From NCBI GenBank assembly GCA_902788605.1, contig CADAKX010000017.1, positions 1 through 42,043 of the forward strand: 42,043 nt of DNA, in the 5' to 3' direction. Below are positions 1-5,315 of the stretch, piece by piece. The first letter of the stretch is position 1, and the number at the start of each line of letters is the position of its first letter. Both the position numbers and the translations under genes were made by a program. This stretch comes from an uncultured Prevotellaceae bacterium (GTDB lineage: Bacteria > Bacteroidota > Bacteroidia > Bacteroidales > Bacteroidaceae). The notes under the pieces are model-generated. The model did not search any database, was not told the origin of the DNA, and saw only the letters and a list, made by a program, of their open reading frames with translations.

Positions 1-57
1 CCCTTTTTAATAGAATCAGGGGACTATCTGTGTAAGTCCGTGCAAGTCCGCTGCCAA

Positions 58-468
58 TTACAGGTCTTGATACTCGGTCTTGGCATCAAAGCAGGGACAG
101 TCTTTGTGGACGTTGGGCAGGTCACGGTGACCCAGGATCTGTGCTTGGGGATATTCCCGTTTGAGTCGCTTGAGCAGGTCAAGCAGTGCTCGCTTCTGTC
201 TGGTGGTCCTGGTGTCGGCGTGATGGCCGTCCTTGTCGAGGCCTCCCTCATAACACACGCCCAGGGAGTGGCTGTTGTGACCTACGGCATGGGCACCTAC
301 GAGCTGTTCGTGGCGCGTCTGGTAGGTCTGGCCATCGCGGGTGATGTAGTAGTGGTAGCCCGTGTATCCAAAGCGGTCAACGTGGTCGCGGATGAGCTGC
401 ATCACGCTGTAGCTTTGGTTGCAGCGTGTGGCGCTGCAGTGGACAACAATCAACTCAATATGCCGCAT
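58..468 (-). CDS. N-acetylmuramoyl-L-alanine amidase (Amidase_2/PGRP fold)
   Basis: This 136-residue protein is predicted to cut the bond between N-acetylmuramic acid and L-alanine in peptidoglycan. Zinc-ligand motifs of the Amidase_2 family are visible: VVHCSAT near residue 8, and GHRDLPNVHKDCPCF near the C-terminus, which supplies the second His and the Cys. There is no signal peptide, so it would stay cytoplasmic unless released by lysis or helped across the membrane, as for phage endolysins. Its start overlaps the end of the upstream smalltalk gene by 19 nt, so the two are translationally coupled. In Bacteroidales this amidase typically ends a small HU-DUF4248-VapE module, as here. The family is secure; the role (lysis, remodelling or relic) is inferred. 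Positions 1-57 downstream hold nothing I recognise. Confidence 0.88.
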   Translation of the reverse strand: MRHIELIVVHCSATRCNQSYSVMQLIRDHVDRFGYTGYHYYITRDGQTYQTRHEQLVGAHAVGHNSHSLGVCYEGGLDKDGHHADTRTTRQKRALLDLLKRLKREYPQAQILGHRDLPNVHKDCPCFDAKTEYQDL

Positions 469-560
469 GACTGTACTGCAATGGTTCCAACAATGGTGGT
501 GATCACGGTGGCCACCACTTTAAGGACCTTGGCCACATTGGTCCAGTTTACTTTAATCAT
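450..560 (-). CDS. smalltalk protein (36 aa)
   Basis: This short gene encodes 36 residues beginning MIKVNWTNVAKVLKVVATVI and ending in a Cys-containing tail (VQSCGIL). The pattern matches the Bacteroidetes 'smalltalk' family: a short charged start with a Trp, a Val/Ile/Thr-rich hydrophobic helix at about residues 12-30, and one Cys near the end. It lies directly upstream of the amidase and overlaps it by 19 nt in another frame. Function is unknown. The hydrophobic helix beside an amidase makes a holin-like or membrane-anchoring role conceivable, but that is inference. The start is the only ATG that gives the family N-terminus. Confidence 0.85.
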   Translation of the reverse strand: MIKVNWTNVAKVLKVVATVITTIVGTIAVQSCGILS

Positions 561-599
561 CGTTAGGTAGTGTAGTTAATAGGGGTTAGACATTCATCG

Positions 600-1145
600 T
601 TAATCGTTCTCGTTGCCGCCGCCAGAGGGTGGGTTGGTGGTGCCGCCCTGGTTGCCGCTCTGGTTCTGATTCTCAGAGCCTCCCTGGTTGCCCTCCTGAT
701 TGCCGGTCTGACCTGCTCCCTCTCCGTTCGGAGAGGGCTGGGGTGAGGTTGTCGAGATCGCACCCGCCTTCTTGAGCGATGCATTCAGGTTCTTGGCAAC
801 GAGTTCGCCGGTGGCACGTGCACGCAGCTTGACGCCCTTGAGGTGCTTCACCACGTTGAAGTCCTCGGCCTTGTCGGCACCGCCGTTGTTCTTGATGCCG
901 AGGCTGAAGATTGCAAGGTCCGCGATCTTTACGTTTTTTCCCTCGAGCAGAAGTTCCTTGATGCAACCCACCATGTCGGTGAGCATACCCAGGATGACGC
1001 CTTTAGAGAAGACGGTGTTGTGGTTTGACATGTGGGATGCCAGGTCGTCGAGGTCGACAGTCTCTTTGATCACGGGATAGGCGAACCACTTGTTGAATGC
1101 CTTGGAGTCCTTGTTTTTGTTTTGACGCAAATCGTAGAAAATCAT
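600..1145 (-). CDS. HU/IHF-like DNA-binding protein with Gly/Asn/Gln-rich tail
   Basis: This 181-residue protein belongs to the Bacteroidetes HU-like family. Residues 1-125 form the HU-type fold: MIFYDLRQNKNKDSKAFNKW, then the helical dimerisation part, and a VKIADLAIFSLGIKNNGGAD beta region corresponding to the HU arm. Residues 130-181 are a low-complexity tail rich in G, N, Q and S ending GGGNEND. Part of that tail (TSPQPSPNGEGA) is encoded by a dispersed palindromic repeat at 718-748. The gene follows a good -7 box at 1243-1250 with a leader of about 90 nt that starts with a small hairpin (1221-1237). It is probably a nucleoid or element-associated architectural protein working with its HTH and ATPase neighbours; the exact role is inferred. 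Confidence 0.88.
   Translation of the reverse strand: MIFYDLRQNKNKDSKAFNKWFAYPVIKETVDLDDLASHMSNHNTVFSKGVILGMLTDMVGCIKELLLEGKNVKIADLAIFSLGIKNNGGADKAEDFNVVKHLKGVKLRARATGELVAKNLNASLKKAGAISTTSPQPSPNGEGAGQTGNQEGNQGGSENQNQSGNQGGTTNPPSGGGNEND
718..748. repeat. REP-like palindrome inside the HU tail coding sequence
   Basis: The arms CCCTCTCC (718-725) and GGAGAGGG (730-737) enclose a GTTC loop and are followed by CTGGGGTGAGG. On the minus strand this is the dispersed CCTCACCCC...CCCTCTCC element seen in many bacterial genomes, often translated as TSPQPSP-type peptides. Here it is in frame and adds about 12 residues to the HU tail. Confidence 0.7.
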
Positions 1146-1242
1146 AATGTTGTAATGTTTTGAAGTGAGTTGTTAGAGGTAAGATGTTGGCTGCGCGCAA
1201 AGCCTTGATCCATACACTCGTCAGAGCTTTTCTCTGATATTG

Positions 1243-1250
1243 CAAAGGTA
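1243..1250 (-). promoter_or_regulatory. -7 box of the HU-like gene
   Basis: TACCTTTG on the minus strand matches the Bacteroidetes -7 consensus TAnnTTTG. The predicted transcript starts near 1238. It begins with a hairpin, TCAGAG-loop-CTCTGA (1221-1237), and has about 90 nt of leader before the ATG at 1145. Confidence 0.7.
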
Positions 1251-1270
1251 CAACATTGGCGAAGGGCGTT

Positions 1271-1314
1271 TTCCTGAATTTTCCGGTTCTTTCCTATTAA
1301 TTCCTATCTTTTCC
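1271..1314. repeat. TTCC array with exact 10-bp period
   Basis: TTCC occurs at 1271, 1281, 1291, 1301 and 1311, five times at an exact one-helical-turn spacing. Sequences between the tetramers vary, so this is a phased motif and not a simple tandem duplication. The array spans roughly -33 to -76 relative to the predicted HU transcription start. Confidence 0.75.
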
Positions 1315-1325
1315 GATGTTGTTTC

Positions 1326-1508
1326 TCAGTCGTCAACATTAACGCCGTAGTTCTTGGCGAACCACGCGAGGACGCTGGGTGACAGTATCTGGTTTGAGTG
1401 GTATCCCAGAGCCTCAAGCTCGTCCAAATGGTCTTGGATGTAGTTGAATAGCGTTCTAGTGGTAACACCGGCTCTGCTGGCTAGTTCTTCTCTTGTCATT
1501 GATTTCAT
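1326..1508 (-). CDS. small helix-turn-helix protein, DUF4248-like
   Basis: This 60-residue protein starts MKSMTREELASRAGVTTRTL, a typical HTH entry helix and turn, followed by FNYIQDHLDELEALGYH and a C-terminal segment with LSPSVLAWFAKNYG. The shape (about 60-80 residues, an HTH with a recurring LG.. and LSP..V pattern) fits the DUF4248 proteins found beside VapE and HU-like genes in Bacteroidales. Three contiguous 22-bp repeats end 5 nt before its start codon and are obvious candidate operators. No convincing -7 box is visible upstream, so it may be transcribed from within the repeats or by readthrough from vapE. It is probably a DNA-binding regulator of the module. An alternative start is Met4 (1499). 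Confidence 0.72.
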   Translation of the reverse strand: MKSMTREELASRAGVTTRTLFNYIQDHLDELEALGYHSNQILSPSVLAWFAKNYGVNVDD

Positions 1509-1512
1509 AACT

Positions 1513-1578
1513 ATGTTGTTTAGGGTTGCTAAGTATGCTGTTTACGTTGTCTAAGTATGGGGTTTAGGATGTCTAATT
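1513..1578. repeat. three contiguous 22-bp direct repeats (iteron-like)
   Basis: Units lie at 1513-1534, 1535-1556 and 1557-1578 with no spacer. Each has ATG at its left edge, a GTTTA core and a CTAA near the right end; the intervening bases diverge. The 22-bp period is about two helical turns, so all units face the same side of the DNA. The array abuts the DUF4248 start codon and lies between it and the vapE stop. Confidence 0.85.
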
Positions 1579-1588
1579 GATATACTTT

Positions 1589-1693
1589 AGTGACAGAAGT
1601 GACAGATTATTATAGAAAATAGGAAAAATTCACGCGTACGTACGTGCGTACGTACGCGAGGGAGTCCTAGAAAATTGTGTCACTTCTGTCACT
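1589..1693. repeat. 16-bp inverted repeat enclosing a 26-bp alternating CG/TA palindrome
   Basis: AGTGACAGAAGTGACA (1589-1604) and its exact reverse complement (1678-1693) flank 73 nt. Near the middle, 1633-1658 is a near-perfect palindrome with 12-bp arms CGCGTACGTACG and its complement around a central TG. The stretch 1631-1658 alternates pyrimidine and purine without a break, so it could adopt Z-DNA or a cruciform. The right outer arm lies within the last codons of vapE. Confidence 0.85.
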
Positions 1694-2986
1694 TGTGTCA
1701 CCATCACCATCGTATTCGGACTTTGCATCCATGGCCTTGATGCGCTGACGAGCCTTGATTTCCTCGGGACTGTAGGCCACGACGAGATAGCCGCGCTCTT
1801 TGTTTGAACGCACACGGTTGAAGCCCAAGGCGGCCATGGCACGGCCAATCTGATTGCTAGTCAGGTCCTTTATCTGGAAAGAATTGAGGGCCGCCAGAAT
1901 GTCGGTGCAGGTATAAAACTCACCCAGTTCGTTTCCTGTGGGTTTGCGAAACAGTTTCATGATCAGTTCATATTCAGAATGAGGCGTTTCATAATTGGCA
2001 TTATGCGCGCTGAGCTGCTGGATCTCCTGCTGCGAGAACCAGAACTGGAAGCCCTGCTGATAGAGGGCGTAGGCCTGGGAGTAGATGCCCTCGTAGTTGA
2101 AGGGATGGTCGCGTGGCGACAGGATAGATTCGATCTCGAAGGGCAGCCAGCGGCGGTTGCCCGTGGGGTCGCTGAGGAACTGCGGGTTGTTGCCCGTGCC
2201 ACAAAACGAGGCGATGTGCTGTCGGTGCTCATGAAAGTGGGCGTAGGCCTCGCGCTCGTCGATGCTTGGCATGGTGACGGCCGCCTTCAGCTGGTTGAGT
2301 TCCGAGGGGCGCATGGTGTCCAGCTCCTCGCAGCACACCAGTCCGTATTTCGCCAGCGTCAGCAGGTCGTCGCGCCCCATGCGGTTGGCATTGGTCTTGG
2401 TATAGAAATACTGCTTGAGTTCGGGCGGCAGCAGGTAGTTGAACCACGTGGTCTTATAGGAGCCCTGTTCGCCGAGCAGCACCAGGATGACGTTGTTGAC
2501 CACATCGTCGTCAATCCATCCGGCCACCATGCCCACCAGCCATTTCTTGAGGTACTGTGCAAAGAGGGCCTGCTCTCTCATCTCGCTGTCGCCCTTGACG
2601 GTGACGCTGACCGACATGCCGAGGATATAGTCCTGACCATCCCACTTGGGCAGGTGCTCCAGGTAGAACTTGAAGGGATGATAGTCGGGCACGAAGTCAC
2701 TGCAGAGCAGGTCGTAGATGTATTTGATATTCACTTTCTTCTTCAGCTGCTGCGATATCTGCCTCCATATCGAGGTGACCTGTCGGTCGCTGATGGGCTG
2801 CCATTCCGTGGCGTCGTGTTCATAGCTGGACAGCAGCCGGTATTCCGTGCGCCCGGTGACGACGTTGTGGCGCAGCAGCATCCTGTCGTTGATAAAAGCC
2901 TGGATCTCGTCAAGCGAGGCCGTATACTCTGCGTAGTTGGGCTTGCGCTCCTTGATGCCTTTTTCTGTTTTCTTTTCTCTTGCCAT
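1667..2986 (-). CDS. VapE/VirE-family ATPase (DUF3874-like), no primase domain
   Basis: This 439-residue P-loop ATPase is of the virulence-associated protein E type found in phages, satellites and Bacteroidales islands. Visible motifs are Walker A GEQGSYKT at about residue 170, an acidic CCEELD segment resembling Walker B, the polar sensor GTGNN, and an arginine-finger-like TGNRRWLPFEI. The C-terminal 110 residues contain a winged-helix-like part (YTCTDILAAL...LTSNQIGRAMAALGF). Many Bacteroidetes VirE proteins are larger and carry an N-terminal primase-like domain; this one starts almost directly with the helicase-like part. A -7 box at 3009-3016 leaves a leader of about 16 nt. It is probably a replication-type helicase or primase partner for the module; its activity is not demonstrated. 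Confidence 0.85.
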   Translation of the reverse strand: MAREKKTEKGIKERKPNYAEYTASLDEIQAFINDRMLLRHNVVTGRTEYRLLSSYEHDATEWQPISDRQVTSIWRQISQQLKKKVNIKYIYDLLCSDFVPDYHPFKFYLEHLPKWDGQDYILGMSVSVTVKGDSEMREQALFAQYLKKWLVGMVAGWIDDDVVNNVILVLLGEQGSYKTTWFNYLLPPELKQYFYTKTNANRMGRDDLLTLAKYGLVCCEELDTMRPSELNQLKAAVTMPSIDEREAYAHFHEHRQHIASFCGTGNNPQFLSDPTGNRRWLPFEIESILSPRDHPFNYEGIYSQAYALYQQGFQFWFSQQEIQQLSAHNANYETPHSEYELIMKLFRKPTGNELGEFYTCTDILAALNSFQIKDLTSNQIGRAMAALGFNRVRSNKERGYLVVAYSPEEIKARQRIKAMDAKSEYDGDGDTSDRSDTIF

Positions 2987-3008
2987 ACTGATTAAGATTT
3001 CTTGGTTG

Positions 3009-3016
3009 CAAAGATA
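3009..3016 (-). promoter_or_regulatory. -7 box of vapE
   Basis: TATCTTTG on the minus strand, ending 22 nt before the vapE ATG at 2986. It follows directly after the terminator of the upstream gene, so vapE has its own promoter. Confidence 0.7.
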
Positions 3017-3031
3017 ATATAAAACAAAACG

Positions 3032-3055
3032 CCCGACAACGAAAATCGTGTCGGG
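3032..3055 (-). terminator. terminator hairpin after the 3107-3817 gene
   Basis: CCCGACA (3032-3038) pairs with TGTCGGG (3049-3055), and an inner CGA/TCG extends the stem. On the minus strand it is followed by GCGTTTTGTTTTAT, a T-rich run. Confidence 0.65.
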
Positions 3056-3061
3056 TTTAGC

Positions 3062-3103
3062 GTCTGGTAAAGAAGTAAAGAGTCTGGTAAAGCGTCTGGT
3101 AAA
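3062..3103. repeat. three copies of TTTACCAGAC
   Basis: On the plus strand GTCTGGTAAA begins at 3062, 3082 and 3094. The copies sit between the stop codon of the upstream minus-strand gene (3107) and its terminator, so they would be in its 3' UTR. No function can be read. Confidence 0.6.
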
Positions 3104-3106
3104 AAA

Positions 3107-3817
3107 TCAGTCTTCTGGAGTCGTCTCAAGCAGTTGTTGGAAGTACTCGGCAATGTCTTGCATGCGTTCAAAGGGTTCCCTTGTCTTCATCAGTTTTTCG
3201 TCGAATTCCCATTCCTCCAGTGGCTTGAAATATGGTGTCTGACTGATGTTTTTTACCGCTGAGCGAGAGTAGTGGGCGTTCACCTTGTCGGGTATGATGC
3301 GCTTCATGAGTACATCGAAGAATTCAAAGTCGTTTCGGTTGAAATGCAGTTTCCCTGCCAGGATACAGAACACTGCTTGCCAGTGGTCTTTATTTCTAAA
3401 CAGGGGCTTGCCCTTCGTGTCGCGTTTCTCCATGAGCAGTTCCAGACATCGGCGAATGAGCTTGTCGGAAGGTGGTTGCCTGGGTATTGGTTCTTGACAG
3501 CCGGCTGCAGGCTGTTGTGTCGCTGTCTGGTTGGCCATGCTTGTCATGTACATCGCCATCTGGTTCAAGTTCTTCTGTTCCAGCTCCCTGGCTTTTTTCT
3601 CTTCTTTCCGATAGGCCTTTATGATTTCCTCCAACTTCGCCTCGGTTGCTCGCCATCCAGGAAAATCCGACAAAGCCTTTCTGAAGTCATCAATCTTTTC
3701 TATGGCCTTGTTAAGACCGTAAACATCAAGGGTGTTCATGACTTTGTTGATGACCATCTCTTGGGTGATCATCAAATCCTGTTCGGGGGTGGCGGAGGTA
3801 TGAGGCTGCTGATTCAT
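3107..3817 (-). CDS. hypothetical protein with central coiled coil
   Basis: This is a 236-residue protein I do not recognise. The N-terminal half (to about residue 110) is helical, with a charged coiled-coil-like stretch (IIKAYRKEEKKARELEQKNL) and a short MAMYMTSMANQ segment. A Pro/Gln-rich linker leads to a C-terminal helical domain containing DKLIRRCLELLMEK and FRNKDHWQAVFCILAGKLHF. I chose ATG at 3817. The frame stays open for 40 more codons upstream, but that stretch overlaps a 13-bp hairpin and reads unlike a real N-terminus. It is the first gene behind the 3986-3993 promoter and precedes vapE, from which it is separated by a terminator. A replication-accessory or regulatory role is possible only by association. 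Confidence 0.6.
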   Translation of the reverse strand: MNQQPHTSATPEQDLMITQEMVINKVMNTLDVYGLNKAIEKIDDFRKALSDFPGWRATEAKLEEIIKAYRKEEKKARELEQKNLNQMAMYMTSMANQTATQQPAAGCQEPIPRQPPSDKLIRRCLELLMEKRDTKGKPLFRNKDHWQAVFCILAGKLHFNRNDFEFFDVLMKRIIPDKVNAHYSRSAVKNISQTPYFKPLEEWEFDEKLMKTREPFERMQDIAEYFQQLLETTPED

Positions 3818-3906
3818 GACGACAGTTGTTTTGGAGGTTGTTTCCTGAAAAAATAGAAAGATGATAGCTAATGGTACTTCGTTCGGATGACCCCAAAACA
3901 ACTCGA

Positions 3907-3937
3907 ATGGCAGGTTTGCGCTTAGCAAATCTGCCAT
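3907..3937 (-). promoter_or_regulatory. 13-bp hairpin in the mRNA leader
   Basis: ATGGCAGGTTTGC (3907-3919) pairs with GCAAATCTGCCAT (3925-3937) with one G-U pair and a 5-nt loop. It lies in the predicted leader of the 3107-3817 gene, between its -7 box and ATG. No T tract follows, so it is not a plain terminator. It could be an operator or an RNA regulatory element. Confidence 0.6.
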
Positions 3938-3985
3938 GACCCGCCTTAGGCGTTAATATGGTCCTTTCGTTATGCGTCATGTCTG

Positions 3986-3993
3986 CAAAGTTA
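3986..3993 (-). promoter_or_regulatory. -7 box upstream of the 3107-3817 gene
   Basis: TAACTTTG on the minus strand fits TAnnTTTG. The predicted leader is about 160 nt and contains two hairpins (3942-3952 and 3907-3937). Confidence 0.6.
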
Positions 3994-4258
3994 GTACAAT
4001 TTCCTGAAATAATAATCAAGAAATACCAAATATTTTTTCGTGGGGCTCTGTGGGTTACACCCCTCGTTTCTTACACTTTGAAAGTAAAGGTAGGGGGAAT
4101 AATGTCTGATTAACACTTATCCGTACCAAATAGCTAGTAGTTGACAAGAAAAATCGCCTCTTTTGTTATAATCAAGATTTATGTAGAATTATTTTGTAAT
4201 CTGGCCTTCTCGCGTGCGCGCATACAGTATTTAATGACCTTTTTTTTGATAATAATTC
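3994..4258. other. gene-free, AT-rich spacer
   Basis: I see no coding sequence or RNA gene here. A TTGACA (4141) and TATAAT (4167) pair is present, but its spacing is 20 bp and it is not the promoter type used by this organism. Confidence 0.5.
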
Positions 4259-4291
4259 GGGGGTACGGGGGTGCGGGGGTACGGGGGTGGG
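4259..4291 (+). repeat. G-quadruplex motif, five G runs
   Basis: Four GGGGG runs (4259, 4267, 4275, 4283) are separated by TAC, TGC and TAC. A T and GGG (4289-4291) follow. The 3-nt loops are ideal for an intramolecular G-quadruplex on the plus strand. It directly abuts REP copy 1. Confidence 0.85.
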
Positions 4292-4323
4292 AGTGCACAG
4301 CGGAACCGACCCTATTGTGCACT
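4292..4323. repeat. REP element copy 1 (reverse orientation)
   Basis: This 32-bp element has terminal inverted arms AGTGCACA and TGTGCACT and an asymmetric core containing CGGAACCGACCC. It ends immediately before the RAYT stop codon (4324-4326, complement). It is an exact reverse complement of the copy at 5185-5216. Confidence 0.92.
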
Positions 4324-5118
4324 TTATTGGATTTTGCGGATAATGCCGAAGCTGACACCTGTCAGGCGACTGATCTGTCGGATGCTGGCGCCAAAATCTT
4401 TCAACTGTTTGATGATGCGGTTACGCTCTTCCTTCTCGTAATGTTGCAGGTTGGAGGCGCTGGCACCGCCCATTAGTTCGGACAGATACTGACGAACTTT
4501 ATCATCACTTACACGCTGTTCCGTCTCGTTGTCGAAGTCAAGGATGTTAAGGGCTTTGGGTAGTAAGTCGTTCACTAACTCGACAAGCTCTTTTTCCGCA
4601 ATGCGACTCAGCACATGCTGGGTGGTGCAGACAGGTACGGCGCAGGTCATTGTCTCGTCATACTCACACAAACTGCTCCACGTATAGCTACCAACCGTTG
4701 AGACGATGCCTGCCGCAACAGGATTCTGATGGATATACCTCATCAGCGTCAGGAAATACCCCATATCGTTGACGGGCTCACTCTTGAAACGGTCCTGAAA
4801 AACTTGCCCAGAATGTTCATATTTATAGTTGAAATACTGCGCATAGGAAATGGCGATACTCTTAATAGGTGGAACTAACCCCTCTTCCAGTTCACGTACC
4901 AACAGATGTACGTGGTTTGACATCAGACAGTAAGCGTAGACAATGCAATGGGCAGGCAACGGCTTACCAGTATTGTCCTCCGGATGCGTCTGCATACGCA
5001 GTAGCTTCAGGAACTTCCAATAGTCACCCCTGTCCTCGAAGATGTCCTGGTGATTGATGCCACGCATCATCACATGGTAAATCCCTGTTCCGCTCTTCTC
5101 TCTTTGTTTTCTGGGCAT
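4324..5118 (-). CDS. REP-associated tyrosine transposase (RAYT, Y1 HUH family)
   Basis: This 264-residue protein is an IS200/IS605-like single-strand HUH transposase. Residues 1-150 form the Y1 domain: GIYHVMMRGINHQDIF at the start, the histidine pair in CLMSNHVHLLV, and GQVFQDRFKSEPV followed by YIHQNPVAAGIV, all hallmarks of RAYTs. Residues 195-264 make a C-terminal helical domain ending in an HTH (ASIRQISRLTGVSFGIIRKI), as in Bacteroidetes RAYTs. A -7 box lies at 5139-5146. The gene is flanked by inverted copies of one 32-bp palindrome, the expected substrate. RAYTs act on REP palindromes in other bacteria; that this one acts on these copies is inferred from the arrangement. The frame is intact, so it may be active. 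Confidence 0.93.
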   Translation of the reverse strand: MPRKQREKSGTGIYHVMMRGINHQDIFEDRGDYWKFLKLLRMQTHPEDNTGKPLPAHCIVYAYCLMSNHVHLLVRELEEGLVPPIKSIAISYAQYFNYKYEHSGQVFQDRFKSEPVNDMGYFLTLMRYIHQNPVAAGIVSTVGSYTWSSLCEYDETMTCAVPVCTTQHVLSRIAEKELVELVNDLLPKALNILDFDNETEQRVSDDKVRQYLSELMGGASASNLQHYEKEERNRIIKQLKDFGASIRQISRLTGVSFGIIRKIQ

Positions 5119-5138
5119 ACAAATTTAATTTATTCTGG

Positions 5139-5146
5139 CAAAGGTA
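5139..5146 (-). promoter_or_regulatory. -7 box of the RAYT gene
   Basis: TACCTTTG on the minus strand, 20 nt upstream of the RAYT ATG at 5118, giving a short leader. Confidence 0.68.
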
Positions 5147-5184
5147 CAAAATAATAATATATCAAACAAAGAAAAGACTGAAAA

Positions 5185-5216
5185 AGTGCACAATAGGGTC
5201 GGTTCCGCTGTGCACT
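5185..5216. repeat. REP element copy 2 (forward orientation)
   Basis: Exact inverted copy of 4292-4323, reading AGTGCACAATAGGGTC... and ending TGTGCACT. It lies between the divergently transcribed RAYT and ATPase genes, upstream of both promoters. Confidence 0.92.
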
Positions 5217-5261
5217 TGAAAGTTTTTTGATAAAAATGATGGTTTATTGAAGAATAATTTC

Positions 5262-5269
5262 TATCTTTG
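5262..5269 (+). promoter_or_regulatory. -7 box of the ATPase gene
   Basis: TATCTTTG followed by CAACC; the ATG is at 5316, giving a leader of about 40 nt. Confidence 0.65.
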
Positions 5270-5315
5270 CAACCGACATTAACTTAATGCGCATTAAATT
5301 AACTGATATTGAGAT

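Noticed and set aside
1513-1578. Possible CRISPR-like array
   Set aside because: The 22-bp units are contiguous with no spacers, and no cas genes are present.
1979-2995. 338-residue plus-strand open frame
   Set aside because: It lies antisense to vapE with its clear Walker motifs. Its composition is that of an antisense shadow (Val/Leu/His-rich) with no family features.
3818-3937. 40-codon N-terminal extension of the 3107-3817 gene
   Set aside because: It overlaps a 13-bp hairpin, and the predicted residues do not resemble a continuation of the protein; ATG at 3817 is preferred.
4141-4172. TTGACA and TATAAT hexamers resembling an E. coli sigma-70 promoter
   Set aside because: The spacing is 20 bp, Bacteroidetes use TAnnTTTG promoters, and no plus-strand gene follows.
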